A DNA stretch of 12,905 bases from an uncultured Porphyromonas sp. (GTDB lineage Bacteria; Bacteroidota; Bacteroidia; Bacteroidales; Porphyromonadaceae), in assembly GCA_900538385.1 (NCBI GenBank), contig UWSO01000044.1, forward strand, positions 1-12,905. The letters are read 5' to 3'. This document shows, one piece after another, positions 5,963-12,905 of the stretch. Position 1 is the stretch's first letter. Each line of letters begins with the position of its first letter. The position numbers were made by a program, and so were the translations under genes. The notes under the pieces were generated by a model that saw only the letters and a list, made by a program, of their open reading frames with translations, did no database searches and was not told the DNA's origin.

Positions 5963-5993
5963 TTGGTGCTACACTTGCTATTTAGTACCTTTG
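5963..5993 (+). promoter_or_regulatory. Promoter of the nspC-ftsY-rimO-HU/LysM operon
   Basis: TTG (5963-5965), a 20-base spacer, and TACCTTTG (5986-5993) match the Bacteroidota consensus exactly. Transcription should start near 6000. An AGGAG sequence at 5995-5999 lies ten bases before the ATG at 6010 but would be at the very 5' end of the transcript. Confidence 0.75.
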
Positions 5994-6009
5994 CAGGAGA
6001 TTAAGTACT

Positions 6010-7176
6010 ATGCTCCGTATGCAACCCCACAAGATGACCACACCCTACTACCTCCTAGAGGAGTCTCTCCTGAGACGTAACCTCGAGCTGATACGATCCG
6101 TAGCAGAGCGGGCGGGCGTGGAGATTATCTTAGCCTTCAAGGCGTACGCCCTCTGGCGGACCTTCCCTATATTTAAGGAGTACATCCACGCTAGCACGGC
6201 TAGCTCGCCGTGGGAGGCTCGCCTAGGCTACGAGGAGATGGGAGCACCCGTGCATGCCTACACTCCAGCTTACAGAGAGGACAATATCACGGACTTCGTA
6301 CGCTACAGTAGCCATATCACGCTCAATTCGCCCACCCAGTGGCAGCGCTTCGGGCCCGCATCGCCTTACGCTGTCGAGCAGATCTCTTACGGTCTGCGAC
6401 TAAACTTAGCCTACTCGCCTGTCAAGACGGAAATCTACAACCCCGCCCTGCCAGGGACACGCTTCGGCGTGAGTGCCGAGACGCTAAGACAAATGGAGCA
6501 AGAGGGCGCTTTGACAGGACTAGAGGGTGTGCATCTGCATGTTCTTTGCGAGGGTGATGACGAGCAGCTGGAGTTAGTGCTAGAGCGTCTCGAGGAGCGC
6601 TTTGGCTTTATCCTAGACAAGGTGCAGTGGCTCAACCTCGGTGGTGGACACTTGATGACGCATCGTGAGTACGATACGGAGCATCTGGTGGCGTTGCTAC
6701 GCGCTTTCCGTGAGCGTCACCCGAATCTGCGAGTTATTATGGAGCCAGGCAGTGCTTTCGCTTGGCAGACGGGCGACCTCTACGCTCAGGTGGTGGACAT
6801 TGTTACCAACGATGGCATCAAGACAGCTATTATGAACGTCTCCTTCGCCTGCCACATGCCTGACTGTCTCGAGATGCCCTACCATCCAGTCGTGGAGGGG
6901 GCGACACAGTGCGACACGCCCGAGGCTGGCACGCACAGCTACCGCCTAGGAGGCAATAGCTGTCTGAGCGGCGACTATATGGGCTACTGGACCTTTGACC
7001 ATCCGCTGGAGATTGGCGAGACGCTCGTCCTCAAGGATATGCTACACTACACGACGGTCAAGACGAACATGTTCAACGGTGTACAGCATCCCGCCATTGC
7101 GCTGCGTCATCTCGACGGCTCGGTGGAGACGCTCCGTAGCTTTGACTATTTGGACTACAAGTCTCGCATGGACTAA
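6010..7176 (+). CDS. nspC: Carboxynorspermidine/carboxyspermidine decarboxylase NspC
   Basis: This PLP-dependent decarboxylase (alanine racemase fold) removes CO2 from carboxynorspermidine or carboxyspermidine, the last step of the alternative polyamine pathway used by many Bacteroidota to make spermidine. The 388-residue frame has the cofactor lysine Lys44 in ILAFKAYALW, HASTASSPWEARLGYEEMG (60-78), HVLCEGDD (177-184), the glycine loop LNLGGGH (208-214) that holds the PLP phosphate, EPGSAF (245-250), the NspC signature CHMPDCLEMPYHP (281-293), and the active-site cysteine Cys318 in GGNSCLSGDYMG. All expected residues are present. The start is uncertain: ATGs at 6010, 6019 and 6034 are all in frame and downstream of the predicted transcription start, and the recognisable family sequence begins only at TPYYLLEE (residue 11). 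It is first in an operon, 29 bases before ftsY. The partner carboxyspermidine dehydrogenase is not in the window. Confidence 0.94.
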   Translation: MLRMQPHKMTTPYYLLEESLLRRNLELIRSVAERAGVEIILAFKAYALWRTFPIFKEYIHASTASSPWEARLGYEEMGAPVHAYTPAYREDNITDFVRYSSHITLNSPTQWQRFGPASPYAVEQISYGLRLNLAYSPVKTEIYNPALPGTRFGVSAETLRQMEQEGALTGLEGVHLHVLCEGDDEQLELVLERLEERFGFILDKVQWLNLGGGHLMTHREYDTEHLVALLRAFRERHPNLRVIMEPGSAFAWQTGDLYAQVVDIVTNDGIKTAIMNVSFACHMPDCLEMPYHPVVEGATQCDTPEAGTHSYRLGGNSCLSGDYMGYWTFDHPLEIGETLVLKDMLHYTTVKTNMFNGVQHPAIALRHLDGSVETLRSFDYLDYKSRMD

Positions 7177-7205
7177 TCATTTAACCTAGAAGAAAGAGAC
7201 CAACT

Positions 7206-8165
7206 ATGGGACTATTCGGACTATTCTCAAAGAAGAAAAAAGAGACACTCGACACAGGTCTGGAAAAGAGCAAGACCTCGATGGTAGACAAGCTGACTCG
7301 TGCCGTAGCTGGCAAGAGCAAGGTCGATGATGAGATCCTCGACGACCTAGAGGACATCCTCGTGACGAGTGATGTGGGCGTGGACACGACGCTCAAGATC
7401 ATCAAGCGTATCGAAGAGCGTGTAGCTCGGGACAAATATGTCGGCACAAGCGAGCTCAAAAGCATCCTGCGTGACGAAGTCGCTGCGCTCCTTGCGGAGA
7501 ATGGCACGACCGATGGGGAGAGCTTCACACTCCCCGCAGATGCGCATCCCTACGTCATCATGGTCGTTGGTGTCAACGGCGTGGGCAAGACAACCACCAT
7601 CGGCAAGCTCGCCTATCAGTTCAAGCAGCAGGGCAAGCGCATCGTACTGGGCGCTGCAGACACCTTCCGTGCGGCCGCCATCGAGCAGCTAGAGATCTGG
7701 GGAGAGCGTGTCGGCGTGCCAGTCATCAAGCAGCAGATGGGCTCGGATCCCGCTTCGGTAGCCTTCGACACGCTACAGTCGGCTGTGGCACAAGATGCCG
7801 ACGTGGTCATCATCGATACGGCTGGTCGTCTACACAACCAGGTGAGCCTGATGAACGAGCTCTCTAAGATCAAGCGTGTCATGGCAAAGGTGGTCCCCGA
7901 CGCCCCACACGAAGTACTCCTCGTCCTCGACGGCTCTACGGGTCAGAATGCCTTCGAGCAGGCGAAGCAGTTTACCGCAGCCACCGATGTTTCTGCGCTT
8001 GCCATCACGAAGCTTGACGGCACGGCAAAGGGCGGTGTCGTCATCGGTATCTCCGACCAATTTAAGGTACCGGTCAAGTATATCGGACTCGGCGAGAAGA
8101 TTGATGACCTGCAAGTCTTTCGCAAGCGTGAGTTCGTCGACTCCATCTTCGGCGATGAGCTTTAG
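7206..8165 (+). CDS. ftsY: Signal recognition particle receptor FtsY
   Basis: FtsY is the membrane-associated GTPase that receives SRP-ribosome complexes and passes nascent membrane proteins to the Sec translocon. The 319-residue protein has a short lysine-rich N-terminus (FSKKKKE), suited to lipid contact, rather than the long acidic A domain of E. coli. A helical N domain covers about 25-95. The G domain follows, with G1 GVNGVGKT (122-129), the SRP-GTPase DTFRAAA (152-158), G3 DTAGR (204-208), G4 TKLD (268-271), and the closing GLGE (294-297) with DDLQVF. These are the SRP-GTPase motifs; the IGLGEKxDDLxxF ending and the lack of a methionine-rich M domain distinguish it from Ffh. It is translated 29 bases after nspC and 18 bases before rimO. 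Confidence 0.97.
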   Translation: MGLFGLFSKKKKETLDTGLEKSKTSMVDKLTRAVAGKSKVDDEILDDLEDILVTSDVGVDTTLKIIKRIEERVARDKYVGTSELKSILRDEVAALLAENGTTDGESFTLPADAHPYVIMVVGVNGVGKTTTIGKLAYQFKQQGKRIVLGAADTFRAAAIEQLEIWGERVGVPVIKQQMGSDPASVAFDTLQSAVAQDADVVIIDTAGRLHNQVSLMNELSKIKRVMAKVVPDAPHEVLLVLDGSTGQNAFEQAKQFTAATDVSALAITKLDGTAKGGVVIGISDQFKVPVKYIGLGEKIDDLQVFRKREFVDSIFGDEL

Positions 8166-8183
8166 CCCAGTAGCAGCTCTGCG

Positions 8184-9515
8184 ATGATTGCCAACCAAAT
8201 CGATGTCATCAGTCTAGGTTGCTCTAAGAACCTCGTCGACTCCGATGCGCTCATGCATCGGCTAGCTCAGTACGGCTACACGCTACGGCACGATCCCGAG
8301 GAGCTGACTGGCGAGATAGCCGTCGTCAACACCTGCGGCTTCATACAGGCAGCTCAGGAGGAGTCGATCAACCTGATCCTCTCTCTCATTGCGGCGAAGA
8401 AAGAGGGACGCATCCGGGCTGTCTATGTGATGGGCTGCCTGGGCGAACGCTTTCGTGAGGAGCTAACCGCCGAGCTCCCTGAGGTGGACAAGATCTATGG
8501 CAAGTATGACTGGAAGCAACTCATCACCGACCTAGGGCCGGCACTCAGCGCAGACAGCGCTACGCCACTATCCTACCGAACGACTCCGCCTAGCGTCACG
8601 CCACGACACTACAGCTACATCAAGATCTCCGAGGGGTGCGACCGCACCTGCTCTTACTGCGCTATCCCGCTCATCACCGGTCCTCATCACTCCCATCCCA
8701 TGGAGGAGATAGTCCGAGAGGTCGAAGAGCGCGTCGCCACCGGCTGTCGGGAGTTTCAGATCATCGCTCAGGATAGCACTTATTATGGTGTAGACCTTTA
8801 CCAAAAGCAAGCCATAGCCCCCCTACTGGACCGCCTGGCTCAGGTAAAGGGCGTTCACTGGCTCAGACTACACTACGCCTATCCGAACCACTTTCCCCTT
8901 GCGTTGCTTGATGTGATGGCGAAGCATGACAACATCTGCAAGTACCTCGACCTCGCACTCCAACACAGCAGCAATCACATGCTCCAGCTGATGCGTCGGC
9001 AGATAACTCGTGAGGAGACTGTCGCCCTACTAGAGCGCATCCGCGAGCAAGTGCCTGGCATCGCCTTGCGCACCACCATGATGGTCGGGCATCCAGGAGA
9101 GACGGACGAAGACTTTGCCGATCTCCTTGACTTCGTCAGCCAGATGCGCTTCGAACGGCTCGGAGCTTTCCAATACTCACACGAGGAGGGCACCTACGCC
9201 TACAAGCATTACCAAGACGACGTGCCACCAGAGGTCAAACAGGAGCGGTACGACGCTCTGATGTCTCTCCAAGCAACCATCTCTGCCAGCGTCAATAGCC
9301 GTAGGATTGGCACCACGCTCGAAGTTGTCGTTGACCGTGAGGAAGAGGACTACTACGTCGGCCGCACCCAGTACGACTCTCCCGAGGTAGACGGCGAAGT
9401 GATACTCAGTAGCGACCGCCCGCTCCATGTCGGCTCCTTCTACCAAGCCGAAATCACAGGCGTAGAGGAGTACGACCTCATCGCAACCACATCCCCAGAG
9501 CATCTCATCCTATGA
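8184..9515 (+). CDS. rimO: Ribosomal protein S12 methylthiotransferase RimO
   Basis: RimO is a radical-SAM enzyme that adds a methylthio group to the conserved aspartate of ribosomal protein S12. The 443-residue protein has the N-terminal UPF0004 domain with three cluster cysteines, Cys13 (LGCSKN), Cys51 (NTCGF) and Cys85 (MGCL). The radical-SAM CxxxCxxC motif is at Cys152, Cys156 and Cys159 (GCDRTCSYCAIP). IIAQDSTYYG around 183-192 is typical of RimO rather than of MiaB. A C-terminal TRAM domain spans about 375-443. The LGCSKNLVDS start and the short, acidic TRAM also favour RimO over the tRNA enzyme MiaB. The start ATG lies 18 bases after ftsY, and the TGA stop overlaps the next ATG by four bases (ATGA), pointing to translational coupling. 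Confidence 0.96.
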   Translation: MIANQIDVISLGCSKNLVDSDALMHRLAQYGYTLRHDPEELTGEIAVVNTCGFIQAAQEESINLILSLIAAKKEGRIRAVYVMGCLGERFREELTAELPEVDKIYGKYDWKQLITDLGPALSADSATPLSYRTTPPSVTPRHYSYIKISEGCDRTCSYCAIPLITGPHHSHPMEEIVREVEERVATGCREFQIIAQDSTYYGVDLYQKQAIAPLLDRLAQVKGVHWLRLHYAYPNHFPLALLDVMAKHDNICKYLDLALQHSSNHMLQLMRRQITREETVALLERIREQVPGIALRTTMMVGHPGETDEDFADLLDFVSQMRFERLGAFQYSHEEGTYAYKHYQDDVPPEVKQERYDALMSLQATISASVNSRRIGTTLEVVVDREEEDYYVGRTQYDSPEVDGEVILSSDRPLHVGSFYQAEITGVEEYDLIATTSPEHLIL

Positions 9516-10834
9516 TTACGACCGAACAGTGGCTTCTAGAAGTCGCCGAGCAGAGCCAGCTCGCACAGACCACCTGCCAGCAACTATGGAGCGACCTCAC
9601 CTCGCTACTCATCGGGCGGCTCACTCAGGGGAGCACCAGCTATATGCGTAGCGTCGGCCTCTGGTCCGCAGAGAGCCACAATGCCTTCATCGCTCTGCTG
9701 CCTAGTGGCGAGCGCTACTTGATGCCTCCGAGACTCACACCACGTATCACCAACAAAGAGCAACCGCTCTCTGCCGAGGAGCTTGGCGAACTCCTAGCAA
9801 AAGGGGCAACTCAGATACCGCAGACCATCCAAAGCTTCTACGACAGTGTCACGAAGCTCTTTGAGATGCACGAGCGACTTGGTCACACCCTCGAGTGGAC
9901 TCCACTAGGCACATTCGCGCCACAGCCCATAAGTGGTGCAGGTGAGGACGATGCGACCAGCTACGCCTTCACACCTTCCGACGAATTGCTCCGACAGGTC
10001 AACAAGCCCTTTGAGATGTTTGCCCCCACGCTACTCAAGGAGGGTGTCCACTGGCCCGATGTCGAGGAGCACCCGTCCGAGAGCCTTGAGAAGGCTTACC
10101 CGTCCATCACCTCCAGTCGTATCGCTGAGAGCGCAGTCGCACCCAGACCCGTGAGCACTCCGCCCGCTTGGACGCCTCAGCCTCAAGCCGAAACTCCCGC
10201 GACGCCACCGCCCTTCAACGAGCCAAAGGTTGAGGAGACTACTCCGCCACCTCCCCCAACGAGCGAAGGCAACAAGTCTGAAGTCCTTGCTGCCACGCCA
10301 CCACCTTATCGAAGAGAGGAGCCACAAGAGAGTACCCCCACCCCTTCGAAGCGAACGAGTCGCAGGCTGTGGCTTTGGATAGTCATTCCGCTAGTCGTTG
10401 TCCTAATGATGGCACTGTTGCTGTGGTTCTTCGTCTTCGGCAGAGAAGAGAGGACGCAGTGCCCAGTCGCCACACCTCCGTCCAGCATCACAGCACCCGT
10501 CGAGGAGACTCCGGCGATAGACACCGTCGCACCCATCGATAGCGTCACACCACCTGCCGACACGACTGCTCAACCGGAGATTCTCACGACCGTAACCCTC
10601 GGTGCTGGCGACTATCTGGCGCGCTATGCACGTCGCTACCTAGGTCGTAGTGAGTATTGGATCTACATCTACCTAGCCAATAAGGAGCAGATCGAGGACC
10701 CCGACAACATTCCCCTCGGCACCGAGATCAAGATTCCCTCGCCCCAAAGTGTAGGCATCACCGGCAACGAAGAGGTCGACCTCGCCGAGGCAAAGCGCCT
10801 CATCCACGACTATTACAGTGGCAAGTCAAGGTAG
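9512..10834 (+). CDS. HU-like/transmembrane/LysM-like membrane protein
   Basis: The 440-residue protein has two parts joined through the membrane. Residues about 4-78 resemble an HU/IHF fold: helices TEQWLLEVAEQSQLAQ and QQLWSDLTSLLIGRL, the strand segment, and the terminal PPRLTPRI. A second HU-like unit spans about 86-140 (SAEELGELLAKG…EWTPLGTFAPQ). This matches the bacterial HU-CCDC81 type of tandem HU domains described in Bacteroidota. Residues about 210-285 are a proline- and threonine-rich linker. A basic stop (KRTSRR) precedes one membrane segment at 286-309. The periplasmic part has another P/T-rich linker and a LysM-like domain at about 361-409 (VTLGAGDYLARYARRYLG… LGTEIKIPSP). With no signal peptide, the HU part should be cytoplasmic and the LysM part in the periplasm. 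DNA and peptidoglycan binding are inferred from the folds. It is the last gene of the operon, overlapping rimO by four bases. Confidence 0.8.
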   Translation: MITTEQWLLEVAEQSQLAQTTCQQLWSDLTSLLIGRLTQGSTSYMRSVGLWSAESHNAFIALLPSGERYLMPPRLTPRITNKEQPLSAEELGELLAKGATQIPQTIQSFYDSVTKLFEMHERLGHTLEWTPLGTFAPQPISGAGEDDATSYAFTPSDELLRQVNKPFEMFAPTLLKEGVHWPDVEEHPSESLEKAYPSITSSRIAESAVAPRPVSTPPAWTPQPQAETPATPPPFNEPKVEETTPPPPPTSEGNKSEVLAATPPPYRREEPQESTPTPSKRTSRRLWLWIVIPLVVVLMMALLLWFFVFGREERTQCPVATPPSSITAPVEETPAIDTVAPIDSVTPPADTTAQPEILTTVTLGAGDYLARYARRYLGRSEYWIYIYLANKEQIEDPDNIPLGTEIKIPSPQSVGITGNEEVDLAEAKRLIHDYYSGKSR

Positions 10835-10970
10835 CTAGCTCGTCACCGCACAGGCTGGCGCAGCTGATGAAGCAGGTATGATCTAGCTACTAGTCCCCTA
10901 GTTAATGGGTACTAAATCACCACTTGGGAAGTGCTAAATAAGCTCTCCATAAGAGAATCACCACAAAGCT

Positions 10971-11006
10971 AAGAAGGCGATCTAAGCATGCTTAGGTCGC
11001 CTTCTT
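10971..11006 (+). terminator. Terminator of the nspC operon
   Basis: AAGAAGGCGA (10971-10980) pairs with TCGCCTTCTT (10997-11006), and the inner CTAAGCATGCTTAG extends the stem with one G-U pair. A mixed T-rich run follows. It lies 137 bases after the HU/LysM gene. In the gene-free stretch 10835-11333 this hairpin, the repeat array and the nhaA promoter are the only features I see. Confidence 0.8.
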
Positions 11007-11078
11007 CATTATCTGTATTTCTATCATATTGCCCCACGCCTTCCCCACTCCAAACAGCCTTCCTCCCTAGAGTCATAG

Positions 11079-11186
11079 AGTTTCATACGGGTGAAACTGG
11101 AGTTTCATACGGGTGAAACTGGAGTTTCATACGGGTGAAACTGGAGTTTCATCGGGAAGAAACTGGAGTTTCATTGGGGTGAAACT
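11079..11186. repeat. Five tandem copies of a 22-bp palindromic unit
   Basis: The unit AGTTTCATACGGGTGAAACT plus a GG spacer occurs at 11079, 11101, 11123, 11145 and 11167. Each unit is itself a hairpin with 7-bp arms AGTTTCA/TGAAACT and a six-base loop. The first three are identical. The fifth changes only the loop (TTGGGG) and keeps the arms, and the fourth has a shortened 6-bp stem. There are no variable spacers, so it is not a CRISPR array. It lies 88 bases upstream of the nhaA promoter. Confidence 0.92.
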
Positions 11187-11273
11187 CTTTTGCTACCTAA
11201 AGAAGACACCTTTCACACCTAAAGGAATCGACTATCCCAATGGAGAAGCGGGCAGGCAAGCAGCACCTAAATC

Positions 11274-11304
11274 TTGATGAGTGCGCAAAAAAGGCGTAAC
11301 TTTG
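11274..11304 (+). promoter_or_regulatory. Promoter of nhaA
   Basis: TTG (11274-11276), a 20-base spacer and TAACTTTG (11297-11304) form a full consensus promoter. Transcription should start near 11311, leaving a leader of about 23 nt before the ATG at 11334, too short for a cis-regulatory RNA. Confidence 0.72.
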
Positions 11305-11333
11305 ACCACGTAACAACAAAGTAACCATAGCAT

Positions 11334-12698
11334 ATGTCTCAAACTAGTGGCATCCTAAGACCTATCAGGCGATTCACCATCCGTAAGGTGGACTCCTCCG
11401 TCGTACTCTTTATTGCGACTATCGTAGCACTCATTGTGGCCAATAGCCCGCTCAGGGAGCTATACCACACACTGCTCACTATACCGATCAACCTAAACAT
11501 CTTGGGACTGGACATATTTCAGTATCATGGCGAGCCGATGAGCTTCTTGGTTTTTGCCAATGATGTCTTGATGGTTTTCTTCTTCTTTGTCGTCGGACTA
11601 GACATCAAGCAGCAACTGCTCGTAGGAGAGCTCTCCTCGGTCAAAAAAGCTATGATGCCTGTTGTGGGAGCTATCGGAGGTATGATTGTGCCGATCCTCC
11701 TTTTCTGGCTGATCGCTCCGGCGGGTGATGCGAGCCGAGGTGCTGCTATCCCGATGGCCACGGATATAGCCTTCGTACTGGCTGTACTGATGGTACTAAA
11801 GGATCATGTGCCCGCTTCGCTACGTGTCTTTATGACTACTCTAGCGGTGGCTGATGATATAGGCGGTATCATCGTGATAGCGCTCTTCTACTCCACGGGC
11901 ATCAACCTGCTGATGCTCGGACTGGGCCTGGCGGTCGTTGCTCTCCTGGCTCTCCTAGGACGTGTGGGGGGACGCCATATTGGGCTTTACATGGTCGGGC
12001 TTTTTGTCGTATGGTTTTTCTTCCTACAGAGCGGTATACACACAACCATCGCTGGTGTGATGGTGGCTCTGACAGTGCCTATGACCACGTCTGTATCACG
12101 TCACCAGCTGGGTAGCCTCGCTGGGGCTATCTCTAGAATGCTTCCTGCTACGGAGAGTACTAAGAAGGGGGAAGCGACCCATCTAGAGGGCGCTGACATT
12201 GCGATGATCAATAGTCTACGCCAGGCTGCAGCATCGGCTATTCCTCCTGTGCAGCGCCTAGAGCATGCGCTCACGGACTGGGTGAACTACTTGATCCTGC
12301 CTATCTTTGCGTTTGTCAATGCGGGCATTGACTTTTCTACCTTTGCAATGGGTGGGATCTCGGCACTCCCCTTTGCAGTTACACTGGGGCTATTCATCGG
12401 TAAGCCTATCGGCATCTTTCTCTTTACCTATATCTATATCCGCCTGACGAAGCATGAGTGGTCTGAGGGGGTCTACCCTGCGATGCTCTTTGCAGTGTCC
12501 ATATTGGGCGGTATCGGCTTTACAGTCTCCATGTTTATCGCCAGTCTGTCGTACGATGTACAACTACACTTAGACTGGCTCAGTGAGGCTAAGCTGGGCA
12601 TCCTGGTAGGTAGCCTTATCTCTGGCATCGTGGGCTACATCGCTGTGCTGGCTGTAGGTAAGCGGCACCAAAAGAAAATGGCTAAAAAGGCGAACTAA
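11334..12698 (+). CDS. nhaA: Na+/H+ antiporter NhaA
   Basis: NhaA is an inner-membrane antiporter that exports Na+ (or Li+) in exchange for protons and controls internal pH and sodium. The 454-residue protein is about 65 residues longer than E. coli NhaA. Key residues are present: Asp144 in MATDIAF (the E. coli Asp133 position), the ion-binding pair Asp174-Asp175 in AVADDIGG (Asp163-Asp164), VGLDIKQQLL near residue 90 (usually VGLExK), FAFVNAGI, and the lysine of IGKPIGIF (Lys300 position). GGIGFTVSMFIASL near the C-terminus is also typical. Much of the extra length lies in a cytoplasmic loop near residues 255-315 (SVSRHQLGSLAGAISRML… STKKGEATHLEG) and in a basic tail (RHQKKMAKKAN). It is a single-gene unit with its own promoter and terminator. 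Confidence 0.95.
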   Translation: MSQTSGILRPIRRFTIRKVDSSVVLFIATIVALIVANSPLRELYHTLLTIPINLNILGLDIFQYHGEPMSFLVFANDVLMVFFFFVVGLDIKQQLLVGELSSVKKAMMPVVGAIGGMIVPILLFWLIAPAGDASRGAAIPMATDIAFVLAVLMVLKDHVPASLRVFMTTLAVADDIGGIIVIALFYSTGINLLMLGLGLAVVALLALLGRVGGRHIGLYMVGLFVVWFFFLQSGIHTTIAGVMVALTVPMTTSVSRHQLGSLAGAISRMLPATESTKKGEATHLEGADIAMINSLRQAAASAIPPVQRLEHALTDWVNYLILPIFAFVNAGIDFSTFAMGGISALPFAVTLGLFIGKPIGIFLFTYIYIRLTKHEWSEGVYPAMLFAVSILGGIGFTVSMFIASLSYDVQLHLDWLSEAKLGILVGSLISGIVGYIAVLAVGKRHQKKMAKKAN

Positions 12699-12763
12699 GC
12701 AGCACAGTCAGACATTACTTACCACGGAGCGCTCTAACTAGTCAAAGCGCTTCCGCCAAAAGC

Positions 12764-12804
12764 AAGTGGCGACGAAGGTTCTGATACCTCCGTCGCCACT
12801 TTTC
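12764..12804 (+). terminator. Terminator of nhaA
   Basis: AAGTGGCGACG (12764-12774) pairs with CGTCGCCACTT (12791-12801). An inner AGGT/ACCT pairing follows one mismatch, with a seven-base loop, and the stem runs into TTTTCTT. It starts 65 bases after the nhaA stop. Confidence 0.85.
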
Positions 12805-12850
12805 TTGTGATAGCCTCCTATCGGCTCACGCCACAGTATCTGTAGCGCAC

Positions 12851-12905
12851 CAGGGCTGACGCATTATACCCTGTATCCTAGGAGCTGTGCCTGACGCCAA
12901 CCGAG
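12851..12905. repeat. Left part of a third ~100-bp inverted-repeat element, cut by the window end
   Basis: CAGGGCTGACGCATTATA (12851-12868) is the exact reverse complement of the ends at 211-229 and 5925-5942. The following bases AGGAGCT and ACGCCAA align with AGGAGCT and ACGACAA at the same distances in the copy at 5843. The right end would lie about 45 bases beyond the window. Confidence 0.7.

Noticed and set aside
7181..8198. Several minus-strand open frames opposite ftsY
   Set aside because: They are shadows of a GC-rich, codon-biased real gene whose GTPase motifs are complete.
11079..11186. Possible CRISPR array
   Set aside because: The 22-bp units are tandem with only a GG between them. 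There are no 30-40-bp variable spacers and no cas genes.

Overview
The window looks like chromosomal DNA of a member of the Bacteroidota, most likely Porphyromonas or a close relative. The evidence is the gene set (stand-alone RibB under an FMN riboswitch, NspC, FtsY-RimO-HU/LysM order, NhaA). Upstream of most transcription units there is also a Bacteroidota-type promoter (TTG, about 20 bp, TAnnTTTG), with little Shine-Dalgarno signal at most starts. The genus is an inference from gene content and repeat style; it was not tested by a search.

Layout, left to right. (1) 1-330: no gene seen, with a lone repeat end and a strong bidirectional terminator. (2) 330-902, minus strand: a two-gene unit with promoter at 872-902, a GlsB/YeaQ-type small membrane protein, and a 54-residue rubredoxin. 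(3) About 945-1150: an intergenic repeat block, then a promoter. (4) 1218-4199, plus strand: bioD (dethiobiotin synthetase) and a full-length bifunctional rel/spoT (p)ppGpp enzyme. A 175-bp insertion element sits exactly at the rel stop codon, followed by a terminator shared with the convergent ribB. (5) 4465-5335, minus strand: ribB behind an FMN riboswitch, with a second promoter-like sequence between the riboswitch and the gene. (6) 5336-5962: a non-coding stretch almost filled by four different repeats. (7) 5963-11006, plus strand: promoter, nspC (spermidine or norspermidine synthesis), ftsY (SRP receptor), rimO (methylthiotransferase for ribosomal protein S12), a membrane protein joining HU-like domains to a LysM-like domain, and a terminator. 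(8) 11079-12801: a five-unit palindromic 22-bp array, promoter, nhaA (Na+/H+ antiporter) and terminator. (9) 12851-12905: the start of another copy of the ~100-bp repeat family, cut by the window end.

The genes are mainly core housekeeping: cofactor synthesis (biotin, riboflavin), the stringent response, polyamine synthesis, protein targeting, ribosome modification and ion homeostasis. No defence system, phage, CRISPR array, tRNA or rRNA was seen. The most interesting content is the HU-TM-LysM protein, which could tether DNA to the cell wall, and the dense set of small repeats. Among the repeats are a ~100-bp family with terminal inverted repeats and an element whose target duplication preserves the rel stop codon.
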